From: Clostridiaceae bacterium
Lineage (GTDB): Bacteria; Bacillota; Clostridia; Oscillospirales; Acutalibacteraceae
NCBI GenBank assembly: GCA_016303035.1
Contig: JAEDML010000078.1
Span: 1 to 6,036 of the forward strand
DNA length: 6,036 bases
Reading direction: 5' to 3'
Shown here: piece by piece, positions 1 through 5,908 of the stretch
Layout of the letters: every line of letters begins with the position of its first letter
Position numbering within the stretch: the first letter of the stretch is position 1
Program-made: the position numbers and the translations under genes
Notes under the pieces: generated by a model
What the model saw: the letters and a program-made list of their open reading frames with translations, nothing else
Told to the model about the DNA's origin: nothing
Databases searched by the model: none

Positions 1-8
1 AGTAGTTA

Positions 9-63
9 CTCCTTAAATTAAACTAAACATTACAAGTTTATCATATATATCGGTTATTATCAA
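9..63 (-). promoter_or_regulatory. Promoter and ribosome binding site for a leftward gene beyond the left edge
   Basis: Read on the minus strand, TTGATA (63-58) is followed after 17 bases by TAAACT (40-35). The TGA just before it gives an extended -10 (TGnTAAACT). Further downstream lies AAGGAG (14-9), a good Shine-Dalgarno sequence with eight bases left before the window ends, so a start codon is expected at or just past the edge. The promoter comes directly after the terminator of the 132-1622 gene, so the unseen gene is probably its own transcription unit. The -10 is not consensus at two positions. The identity of the gene cannot be seen. Confidence 0.6.
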
Positions 64-93
64 GGAAAATTATGGCGGTAAGAAGAAAATCGG

Positions 94-124
94 AAAAAAC
101 AGCCTCCGCAAGAGCGGAAGCTGT
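94..124 (-). terminator. Rho-independent terminator of the parvulin-like membrane protein gene
   Basis: On the minus strand an 11-position stem (ACAGCTTCCGC / GCGGAGGCTGT, one internal mismatch, four-base loop TCTT, 124-99) is followed by a run of T (99-94). It begins 8 bases after the stop codon of the leftward gene ending at 132. The opposite strand has no comparable T-tract, so it acts leftward only. Confidence 0.85.
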
Positions 125-131
125 AAATTTA

Positions 132-1622
132 TTATATCGAAATTTTTTTAAGTTTCTTTTTATCTGAAGCGATGTTGTATTTTTCAATAAGCGATGCATA
201 CTTATCATCCATGTATTTGCTGAAACTGTCGCTGAAAATTTCGGATTTCCACGATACCATACCCTTGCCTTCATAGTACATCAGGTAACAGCCCTCTTCA
301 CCTGCCACTACCTCGCAATCGCCTTCAGTGCGTTTTCCATCGAACGCCCATTCTTCGGCGGCGCTGTCAAGCACGTTCTTTTGAAGATTTTCGTAAAGTC
401 CTCCGTTTGAAGCGCTTTCATAATCCTCGCTGTTTTCCTTGGCGAGAACCGCAAATGATGCAGAGGTCTTATCGCCCTCCGACCAGCTGTTGAGTGCAGA
501 ATTTGCAGATTTTTGAGCATATGACGCGTCGCCGTAGGTAGAGTTACTGTAATATATTACGCGGACATTGACGGTGCTGTAATCCTGTTTGTAGGGGGCT
601 TTAATAATGTAATATACAACGGTTTTGCCGTCTTCTTCTGCCAAAAAGGTATCGCCGTCTTTTACACCGTCTTGGAAGGCGGATTTATCAACCGTTTCGT
701 TCTGACCGTACGGGTATGAGGTCACCGAAAGATTTGCAAGAAACATTGCGGCGAAATCTCTGTCAATCTCAGTTCCGTAATTTTCACTGTAATTCTTTGC
801 GGCGTCGTCACATGCGGCAGACTTATATTCTTCATAAGACTGTGCGCTTTTTGCGGCTTCGGCAAACTCGTCATAATTAAATGCGTAGCTTGTCACATCA
901 ACCGCAGAGTATTCGGCAATATTGTCGGAATAGAGCTTATCATATTCTTCATCGGTCAGATTGTACTCAGACTTTAGTATATTGTAGTATTTTTCGGAGA
1001 GAGAGGAGAGCTCAAGACAGTCGCGTATATCCTTTTCGGTAACTCCGCGCCCGTATAGGTAGGCATAATATTCAAGCTCGGTTTCATCGCTCGATTCGGC
1101 GCGACTTTTAAGATTTTCAACGGTATCGTCTATGATTTTCTTATCTTCATCATCAAGTTTAACTCCGCTTAACTTTGCTTCCTCTGCAAGAGCAAGTTCT
1201 TTACGAACCCTGTCTTCCGCCACGCTCATAAAATGGTCGAACCATGTTCCGTCTTTATAATAGCTGTCCTGTTTTTTAAGCGACTTGTCGGATTTAAGTC
1301 CCATATCGTCCAAATCGCTGTAATTGCGGTTTATAAAATCGCGGTATTCCTCATAAAAATAGTAAGACATCATAGAATTGTTGATTTGATAATTATCTGA
1401 TGAAATCGAAACCTTTTTTCGCATAAAATATCCGTTGTCAAGCAGCGAATTCATCAAAAGATAAATTGCAAGGGCTAAAATAACTACGCCGGTAACCGCA
1501 CCTGAAACGATTGCCGCAAGTCGGTCCATACGGCGCATCGCCTTTTTTTCTTCAAACTGCCTTTGCTGACGCTCAAGACGCTCCGCTTCCTTTAACTGCC
1601 TTGTTCTGCCGGATTTACTCAT
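132..1622 (-). CDS. Membrane-anchored SurA/PpiC-like (parvulin-type) peptidyl-prolyl isomerase family protein
   Basis: This is a 496-residue protein probably involved in extracytoplasmic protein folding. Residues 8-32 are a basic, Glu/Arg/Gln-rich helical stretch. One strong membrane segment follows at about 35-57, and the rest is acidic and likely outside the cell. Residues about 80-235 resemble the helical SurA N-terminal chaperone domain. Residues about 350-452 resemble a PpiC rotamase domain, with an NVRVIYYS strand, then ENSEDYESASNGGLYENL matching the family's S-D-x-x-S-A-x-x-GG-x-L pattern, then an AxEEWAFDGK helix. There is no lipobox cysteine after the membrane segment, unlike classical PrsA lipoproteins, so it appears to be an uncleaved signal anchor. 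ATG at 1622 is preceded by TTGGAG (about 8 bases upstream of the ATG). Catalytic residues of parvulins are not clearly conserved, so it may be a chaperone without isomerase activity. Membrane topology is well supported; enzymatic function is inference. Confidence 0.7.
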   Translation of the reverse strand: MSKSGRTRQLKEAERLERQQRQFEEKKAMRRMDRLAAIVSGAVTGVVILALAIYLLMNSLLDNGYFMRKKVSISSDNYQINNSMMSYYFYEEYRDFINRNYSDLDDMGLKSDKSLKKQDSYYKDGTWFDHFMSVAEDRVRKELALAEEAKLSGVKLDDEDKKIIDDTVENLKSRAESSDETELEYYAYLYGRGVTEKDIRDCLELSSLSEKYYNILKSEYNLTDEEYDKLYSDNIAEYSAVDVTSYAFNYDEFAEAAKSAQSYEEYKSAACDDAAKNYSENYGTEIDRDFAAMFLANLSVTSYPYGQNETVDKSAFQDGVKDGDTFLAEEDGKTVVYYIIKAPYKQDYSTVNVRVIYYSNSTYGDASYAQKSANSALNSWSEGDKTSASFAVLAKENSEDYESASNGGLYENLQKNVLDSAAEEWAFDGKRTEGDCEVVAGEEGCYLMYYEGKGMVSWKSEIFSDSFSKYMDDKYASLIEKYNIASDKKKLKKISI

Positions 1623-1670
1623 TTTATGTACTCCAATACTTGTATTAAAATTTTATAATTATTATATAAC

Positions 1671-1676
1671 ATTATA
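1671..1676 (-). promoter_or_regulatory. Possible -10 element for the parvulin-like gene
   Basis: A perfect TATAAT lies on the minus strand here, 48 bases upstream of the ATG at 1622, in a very AT-rich stretch. No convincing -35 sits 16-18 bases upstream; the best, TTACCG, is at 1700-1695 with an 18-base spacer. A second TATAAT at 1666-1661 also lacks a -35. The -35 candidate overlaps the outer inverted repeat arm at 1693-1702, so this promoter could need an activator or be weak. Confidence 0.35.
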
Positions 1677-1692
1677 TCAAAAAAATCTACAA

Positions 1693-1752
1693 TTCGGTAA
1701 ATATTTTGTAAATTGTAAAATTTACAGCATAGGACGGTTGAAATTTACCGAA
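1693..1752. repeat. Nested inverted repeats (possible operator) in the divergent intergenic region
   Basis: The outer arms TTCGGTAAAT (1693-1702) and ATTTACCGAA (1743-1752) are perfect 10-base complements. Between them is an inner 8-base inverted repeat, TGTAAATT (1707-1714) and AATTTACA (1719-1726), with a 4-base centre. Together they give four copies of a GTAAAT(T/A) half-site, two in each orientation. The right outer arm overlaps the last base of the -35 and the spacer of the rightward promoter. This could be a regulator binding site; which protein would bind is unknown. Confidence 0.45.
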
Positions 1753-1766
1753 TAACGATATATAAT
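1738..1766 (+). promoter_or_regulatory. Sigma-70-type promoter for the glycosylase-hydrolase operon
   Basis: TTGAAA (1738-1743), a 17-base spacer and a perfect TATAAT (1761-1766). Transcription would start near 1773, giving a leader of about 33 bases before the ATG at 1806. The spacer contains the right arm of the outer inverted repeat (1743-1752), so a factor bound there would compete with RNA polymerase. Confidence 0.8.
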
Positions 1767-1805
1767 TCATTAAAACATTAAATCTTAAAATTCGGCGGAG
1801 TTTTT

Positions 1806-2285
1806 ATGAAACAGATACATCCTATACCGCCGCTGTATTCAGCGAGTTCAAGCGTGCTGATACTCGGCAGCTTTCCGTCTGTAAAATCACGCGAGCAGGA
1901 GTTCTTTTACGGTCATCCGCAAAATCGCTTCTGGAGGGTAATTGCGGCGGTTTACGGAACAAGCGTACCGAATGCGGTAGAAGAAAAGAAAAAGCTTATT
2001 CTTTCAAACGGCTTAGCCCTTTGGGATGTTATAGCCGAATGTGAAATTGAAGGCTCGTCGGATTCTTCAATAAGTGCGGTAAAGCCGAACGATATAAGTA
2101 TAATACTTAATAACTGCCCTGTAAAAAGAATATTTGTCAACGGCAAAACGGCTGAAAAATATTATATTAAATACATACAGCCGAAAATCGGCTTAAAGGC
2201 AGTGTGTTTGCCGTCAACAAGTCCTGCAAATGCGGCATGGAGCTTTGAGAGACTGTGTGAAGCTTGGAAAGTTATAAAATTATAA
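1806..2285 (+). CDS. DNA-deoxyinosine / uracil-DNA glycosylase (UDG superfamily, family 6-like)
   Basis: This 159-residue cytosolic base-excision repair enzyme is predicted to remove deaminated bases, mainly hypoxanthine and possibly uracil, from DNA by cutting the N-glycosidic bond. The N-terminal motif ILGSFPS (19-25) and the FYGHPQNRFW block (34-43) are the hallmark of the family-6/HDG branch, and LPSTSPANA (135-143) is the second superfamily motif near the C-terminus. By analogy with family 6, the catalytic Asn is probably Asn40; I infer this from the motif, not an alignment. Length is typical (about 160-180). ATG at 1806 has GGCGGAG (1794-1800) five bases upstream. It is the first gene of a probable two-gene operon, 18 bases from the hydrolase gene. 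Family assignment is firm; substrate preference is not provable from sequence. Confidence 0.88.
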   Translation: MKQIHPIPPLYSASSSVLILGSFPSVKSREQEFFYGHPQNRFWRVIAAVYGTSVPNAVEEKKKLILSNGLALWDVIAECEIEGSSDSSISAVKPNDISIILNNCPVKRIFVNGKTAEKYYIKYIQPKIGLKAVCLPSTSPANAAWSFERLCEAWKVIKL

Positions 2286-2303
2286 AATTTTACGAGGTGT
2301 AAT

Positions 2304-3029
2304 ATGAACATGTGGAACGGATTTAAGTGCGAGGAGTTTGAATTTGAAGGTAAAAAGGCTGTTGTTGTTTTCCCTGACGATTCGGTAAAAACAGGTAAGT
2401 GGATGTTTAAAACCGAGTATTTCGGAGCTTTCCCCGAGCTTGAAATCGAGTTGCTCAAAAAGGGATTTCATCTTGCATTCGTTGCAAATACAAATCGTTG
2501 GGGACTGCGCGAGGACTTGGAACGAAAGGCAAGGTTTGCCGATTACATAACCGAGAAATACGGTCTTGAAGAAAAGTGCGTCCCGATAGGTATGAGCTGC
2601 GGAGGTTTATTTGCAATAAAGTTCGCCTCGCTTTATCCGCAAAAGGTTACGCTTTTATATCTCGATGCACCGGTGGTAAATCTGCTTTCATGCCCTGCAA
2701 GGCTCGGAATAAAATACGAGCAGCAGATTGCACCCGAGGAGATGTATAAGGCGCTGGGACTTAATGCAAGTACGCTTTTATCATACAGGGACCATCCGCT
2801 TGACCATCTGCCGAATCTTATAAAGAACCGTATTCCGGCTGTGCTTGTTTACGGAGACAGCGACCGTACGGTCTATTTCGGTGAAAACGCCGCACTTGTG
2901 GAACAGGCGTATGAGGGTACAGGAATTCCGTTTAAATCAATAATAAAGCATGGCGGAGACCATCATCCCCATGGGCTTGAAGATAATACTGTGGTAGTAG
3001 ATTACATACTGAAAAATGCCTACCTATAA
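2304..3029 (+). CDS. Alpha/beta hydrolase (serine hydrolase, substrate unknown)
   Basis: This 241-residue protein has no signal peptide or membrane segment, so it is probably cytosolic. The nucleophile elbow is GMSCG (96-100) with Ser98, preceded by the beta-strand residues CVPI. The strand LVYGDSDRTV (181-190) carries the acid, most likely Asp187. The C-terminal HGGDHHPHGL (216-225) supplies the catalytic histidine; His220, His221 and His223 are all candidates. A similar histidine-rich G-x-HHPH-x-L ending occurs in some carbohydrate esterase-like and prolyl-oligopeptidase-like hydrolases, which hints at an acyl or acetyl ester substrate (inference). The start at 2304 is supported by GAGG (2294-2297). 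It follows the glycosylase gene by 18 bases and probably shares its promoter, with no evident functional link. The gene ends inside the A-run of the shared terminator. Confidence 0.85.
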   Translation: MNMWNGFKCEEFEFEGKKAVVVFPDDSVKTGKWMFKTEYFGAFPELEIELLKKGFHLAFVANTNRWGLREDLERKARFADYITEKYGLEEKCVPIGMSCGGLFAIKFASLYPQKVTLLYLDAPVVNLLSCPARLGIKYEQQIAPEEMYKALGLNASTLLSYRDHPLDHLPNLIKNRIPAVLVYGDSDRTVYFGENAALVEQAYEGTGIPFKSIIKHGGDHHPHGLEDNTVVVDYILKNAYL

Positions 3030-3066
3030 AAAATCTGTCTCACTTTTTCAGTGAGACAGATTTTTT
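3028..3066. terminator. Bidirectional terminator between the hydrolase gene and the copper operon
   Basis: A perfect stem TCTGTCTCAC (3034-3043) / GTGAGACAGA (3051-3060), with a seven-base loop closed by a further T-A pair, is flanked by six A on the left (3028-3033) and six T on the right (3061-3066). Each strand thus has a hairpin followed by a T-run. The rightward hydrolase stop (3027-3029) overlaps the A-run, and the leftward copZ stop (3070-3068) lies just outside the T-run. Confidence 0.93.
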
Positions 3067-3067
3067 A

Positions 3068-3265
3068 TTACATTGCGGTGGGTGTAAAGCCTAAATCTTC
3101 AAGCTCTGCAATCGCAGTGTTAAGGCAATTTTCGCATCCGTCTACCGTTACGGTCTTTTCTTCGAGAGAGACGGTAAAGTTAAGCTGAGCTGCTCTTAGC
3201 GCGTTTTCTATACGCTTTACACAGGCTTCGCAGTGCATATCGGGTACTGAAATTTTTCTTTCCAT
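3068..3265 (-). CDS. copZ: Copper chaperone CopZ-like (heavy-metal-associated domain protein)
   Basis: A 65-residue single-domain protein of the ferredoxin-like HMA fold. The metal-binding loop PDMHCEACVKRIENAL (8-23) holds the Cys12-x-x-Cys15 pair that binds Cu+, and the rest fits the beta-alpha-beta-beta-alpha-beta pattern. Two additional cysteines lie in the DGCENC segment around residues 43-46, which is less usual and may be structural or bind metal. As last gene of the copper operon it should pass Cu+ to CopA, and possibly to CsoR, in the cytosol. It starts 10 bases after csoR; its ribosome binding site GAGG (3277-3274) overlaps the csoR stop codon. A single HMA domain cannot prove copper specificity, but the neighbours make it very likely. 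Confidence 0.88.
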   Translation of the reverse strand: MERKISVPDMHCEACVKRIENALRAAQLNFTVSLEEKTVTVDGCENCLNTAIAELEDLGFTPTAM

Positions 3266-3275
3266 TTTTGATTCC

Positions 3276-3575
3276 TCATTTCATAAGTTTTTGAAGCGTT
3301 GCTGTCAGTTCGTCTATTACGGTATCATCACCGCTGCGTATTCCGTCCGCAACGCAGGTGTGAATGTGATTAGACAGCAGTTGTCTGTTAAAGGAGTTAA
3401 GCGCCGCCTGAATTGCCGAAACCTGCATTAAAATATCGGTGCAGTAGGTGTCGTTTTCGAGCATACTTTTAACGCCGCGAACCTGGCCCTCAATGCGGTT
3501 CAGCCTGTTTATAAGTCCTCGGTATTCCTTAGAATCTCTGTGTTTATGCTTTTGCGTACAATTGCATTCGCTCAT
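3276..3575 (-). CDS. csoR: CsoR-family copper-sensing transcriptional repressor
   Basis: A 99-residue all-helical DNA-binding repressor of the CsoR/RcnR (DUF156) family, cytosolic and expected to be a tetramer. The signature LINRLNRIEGQVRGVKSML spans 21-39. The Cu+ ligand set is complete: Cys45 (in TYCTDI), His70 (in SNHIHTC) and Cys74, matching the Cys-His-Cys site known from Mycobacterium and Bacillus CsoR. The N-terminus adds a Cys/His cluster (Cys4, Cys6, His10, His12). I chose the ATG at 3575 because AAGGAGG (3590-3584) stands eight bases before it and the family's N-terminus aligns there. A longer open frame reaching back to 3734 only reads copA out of frame. The start overlaps the copA stop as ATGA, implying translational coupling. 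Its likely operator is at 5883-5899, so it represses its own operon until Cu+ binds. Confidence 0.95.
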   Translation of the reverse strand: MSECNCTQKHKHRDSKEYRGLINRLNRIEGQVRGVKSMLENDTYCTDILMQVSAIQAALNSFNRQLLSNHIHTCVADGIRSGDDTVIDELTATLQKLMK

Positions 3576-5788
3576 AGCTTTTTCCTCCTTAATCTCAGGG
3601 CGTTTCCCACAACGCATACGGAACTGAATGACATCGCAAGCCCTGCAAGCATAGGACTTAACAAAGGACCGCCGAAAGCGTACAGCAGACCCGCCGCAAC
3701 GGGAATACATACCGCGTTGTAGCAGAACGCCCAAAACAGATTCTGTTTTATATTCCTGATGGTAAACCTGCTGAGTCTTATGGCTTTTACAACATCACGG
3801 GGGTCGCTGTGCATAAGCACAATATCGGCGGATTCTATCGCTATGTCACTGCCGGCGCCGATTGCACAGCCTATGTCTGCTGATGTAAGCGCAGGCGCGT
3901 CGTTAATACCGTCGCCAACCATTAACACCGTGCCGTATTCCTTTTTAAGCTCATTTACAATTTCTGCCTTTTGCTCGGGAAGCACTTCGGAATAAACCCT
4001 GTCACAGCCGAGAAGCTTTGCGTTATATTCGGCGCAGGCGCGGTTATCGCCCGATAGAATAACGGTTTTAATTCCGAGTTTTTTAAGCTGGTCAAAGGCT
4101 TCAAAGGATTCCTGTTTTAATTCATCGGCAAGCGCTATAATACCCAATACTCCGTGGTTATCTGATACATAAACTACCGATTTACCCTCAGCCGAAAGCC
4201 TTTTGGCTTCAGCCGTAAGGCTTTGCGGAACCAAGCAGCGCTCGGCGGTGAAATCATATTTTCCTACGTATATTTCATTGCTTGCAAAGGTAGCCTTTAT
4301 GCCTTTCCCCGATATATTTTCAAAATTTTCAGGTTTGTCCCACGAAATTCCGAGACCTTCGGTATAGTTTACTATTGCTTTTGATAATGGGTGGTTTGCA
4401 AGCGCCTCGCACCCGGCCGCAAGGCTTAACATACGGTTTTTGTCCTCCGATACAACATCGGTGACTGTCGGTTTTCCAACCGTAACCGTGCCGGTTTTAT
4501 CGAAAACCGCCGCTTTTGTTTTGTGGGTTGTTTCAAGCACCTCGCCGTTTCTTATAAGTATACCGTTTGAAGCGCCGAGCCCTGTTCCTACCATTACGGC
4601 AGTCGGAGTTGCTAGCCCCAGAGCACAGGGGCAGGCGATGACTAAAACGCCTGTAAATACCTTAAGGGCAAAGGCGATATCCTTTCCCACGGCAAGCCAG
4701 ATAACGGCCGCGGCGGCGGCAATGATAATAACAAACGGCACAAAGATACCTGATACTTTGTCGGCAACCTTTGAAATAGGCGCCTTTTTGTTCTGTGCTT
4801 CCTCGACAAAGCTGATTATTTTGGATAACGCGGTGTCCTTTCCCACCTTTGTAACCTTTATATAAAGTACGCCGTTCAGATTAAGACTGCCGCCCGTTAC
4901 AGAATCTCCCGCGTTTTTTTCAACGGGCATACTTTCTCCCGTAAGCATTGCTTCATCAACCTCGCCGCTGCCGTTTTCTACGGTACCGTCAAGCGGGATT
5001 TTAGCACCGGGCTTTACAAGGACGGTATCTCCCACTTTTATTTCGGAAGTGGCTTTTTCAATTTCACGACCGTCAGATATTACGATTGCGGTGTCCGGGG
5101 AAAGCTCCATCAGCTTTTTTATCGCTCCTGCGGTTTTTGTTTTGCTGCGCTGCTCAAAATATTTTCCCAGCATTATAAGCGTTAACACAACAGCAACACT
5201 TTCAAAGTACAGATTATGCACAGCGTGCTTATTAAAGCTAATGGTGTACATCATAACAAAACTGTATATAAAGGACGCGCCTGCGCCTATCGCTACCAGC
5301 GAATCCATATTCGGGTGGCCGCGGAAAAGCAGGGAAAGACCTTTTGTAAAAAAGCGTCTTCCGATAAACAAAACCGGTACTGTCAGTATAAGCTGCGTAA
5401 TTGCGTAATTGTAGGGATTAGAATTCATATTTATAATTTTCGGTACAGGCAGGGGAGTTTTCAGCATCTGTCCCATGGAAATATAAAGCAGTACGGCGGA
5501 AAGAATTGCCGATATTATCAGCGGCATTGCCGATGACGGCTGTTTGCGCGGCTTTTCCTTCTGCTTTTTTATATCAATTTCGCGGCTGATACCGAATCCC
5601 GCTTTTTCTACAACCCTTATAAAATCCTTTTCACCTGTATTTTTCTCATCGTAGGTCACGGTCATTTTACCGGTTATAAGGTTAACTTCACAGCTTTTTA
5701 CTCCGTCAAGCCGAGACACCACGCGCTGAACCGAGGCTGAGCAGGCGGCGCATGACATTCCGCTTATTAAATAACTTTCGGTTTTCAT
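3572..5788 (-). CDS. copA: Copper-exporting P1B-type ATPase CopA
   Basis: A 738-residue membrane pump that uses ATP to move Cu+ out of the cytosol. One N-terminal HMA domain carries GMSCAACS (10-17; Cys13, Cys16). About eight membrane segments follow: roughly 88-108, 127-147, 163-181, 193-212, 346-367, 375-397, 682-706 and 709-731. The actuator motif TGES is at 283-286, and the transport motif Cys386-Pro-Cys388 lies in segment 6. DKTGT at 430-434 has the phosphorylated Asp430. The nucleotide-domain His466-Pro467 and GDGIND (625-630) are present. Tyr690-Asn691 in segment 7 and Met719/Ser723 in segment 8 match the Cu+-specific P1B-1 pattern. ATG at 5788 has AAAGGAG (5800-5794). All catalytic residues are intact. 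Many relatives carry two HMA domains; this one has one, and the separate CopZ may make up for it. It is the first gene of the copA-csoR-copZ operon, under the CsoR-type promoter at 5878-5906. Confidence 0.97.
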   Translation of the reverse strand: MKTESYLISGMSCAACSASVQRVVSRLDGVKSCEVNLITGKMTVTYDEKNTGEKDFIRVVEKAGFGISREIDIKKQKEKPRKQPSSAMPLIISAILSAVLLYISMGQMLKTPLPVPKIINMNSNPYNYAITQLILTVPVLFIGRRFFTKGLSLLFRGHPNMDSLVAIGAGASFIYSFVMMYTISFNKHAVHNLYFESVAVVLTLIMLGKYFEQRSKTKTAGAIKKLMELSPDTAIVISDGREIEKATSEIKVGDTVLVKPGAKIPLDGTVENGSGEVDEAMLTGESMPVEKNAGDSVTGGSLNLNGVLYIKVTKVGKDTALSKIISFVEEAQNKKAPISKVADKVSGIFVPFVIIIAAAAAVIWLAVGKDIAFALKVFTGVLVIACPCALGLATPTAVMVGTGLGASNGILIRNGEVLETTHKTKAAVFDKTGTVTVGKPTVTDVVSEDKNRMLSLAAGCEALANHPLSKAIVNYTEGLGISWDKPENFENISGKGIKATFASNEIYVGKYDFTAERCLVPQSLTAEAKRLSAEGKSVVYVSDNHGVLGIIALADELKQESFEAFDQLKKLGIKTVILSGDNRACAEYNAKLLGCDRVYSEVLPEQKAEIVNELKKEYGTVLMVGDGINDAPALTSADIGCAIGAGSDIAIESADIVLMHSDPRDVVKAIRLSRFTIRNIKQNLFWAFCYNAVCIPVAAGLLYAFGGPLLSPMLAGLAMSFSSVCVVGNALRLRRKKL
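3584..3590 (-). promoter_or_regulatory. Ribosome binding site of csoR, embedded in the copA 3' end
   Basis: AAGGAGG lies eight bases upstream of the csoR ATG. It sits inside the final codons of copA, where AGG AGG AAA AAG encodes the basic tail Arg-Arg-Lys-Lys. It fixes the csoR start and rules out the longer upstream extension. Confidence 0.88.
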
Positions 5789-5857
5789 ATTAACTCCTTT
5801 CTGACGATGTATTAAAACAGGACTTTAATTCTGCGGCAGCAATTGAAGGAGATTAAA

Positions 5858-5868
5858 GGTAATATACC
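5858..5868. repeat. Small palindrome GGTAATATACC near the copA transcription start
   Basis: GGTA and TACC arms with a three-base centre lie about 3-13 bases downstream of the predicted start of transcription. It shares the TACC/GGTA ends with the CsoR operator but lacks the G/C-rich core, so it may be an accessory site or chance in AT-rich DNA. Confidence 0.25.
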
Positions 5869-5877
5869 GTCAATAAA

Positions 5878-5906
5878 ATTATATACCCCCATAGGGTATT
5901 TGTCAA
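5878..5906 (-). promoter_or_regulatory. Promoter of the copA-csoR-copZ operon
   Basis: On the minus strand, a perfect TTGACA (5906-5901), a 17-base spacer (5900-5884) and a perfect TATAAT (5883-5878). Transcription should start near 5871, leaving a leader of about 80 bases before copA. A full-consensus promoter fits a strong operon held off by a repressor. Confidence 0.93.
5883..5899 (-). promoter_or_regulatory. CsoR-type copper operator
   Basis: The coding strand reads ATACCCTATGGGGGTAT, an interrupted palindrome of the TACCC...GGGTA class bound by CsoR proteins and very close to what I recall for the Bacillus subtilis copZA operator. It occupies nearly the whole spacer between -35 and -10, so bound repressor would block RNA polymerase. 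The csoR gene is in the operon it would control. Confidence 0.9.
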
Positions 5907-5908
5907 TC

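Noticed and set aside
308..520. Minus-strand open frames of 70 codons here and 77 codons at 41-274
   Set aside because: They are out-of-frame shadows of the parvulin-like gene; the second also runs through its terminator.
1952..2471. Minus-strand open frames at 1952-2146, 2162-2458 and 2280-2471
   Set aside because: They are antisense to the glycosylase and hydrolase genes, which carry clear catalytic motifs on the plus strand.
3276..3734. Longer 152-residue version of the CsoR reading frame
   Set aside because: The additional 53 residues only read the end of copA out of frame, and a strong ribosome binding site marks the start at 3575.
4440..4865. Rightward open frame of 141 codons, with similar ones at 3540-3722, 3759-3995, 5049-5408 and 5216-5536
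   Set aside because: All lie antisense to copA, whose motifs are complete across these regions; the translated products match no family and lack good ribosome sites.
5789..5871. Copper riboswitch in the copA leader
   Set aside because: The leader is only about 80 bases, shows no known riboswitch core, and the CsoR-type operator already accounts for copper control.
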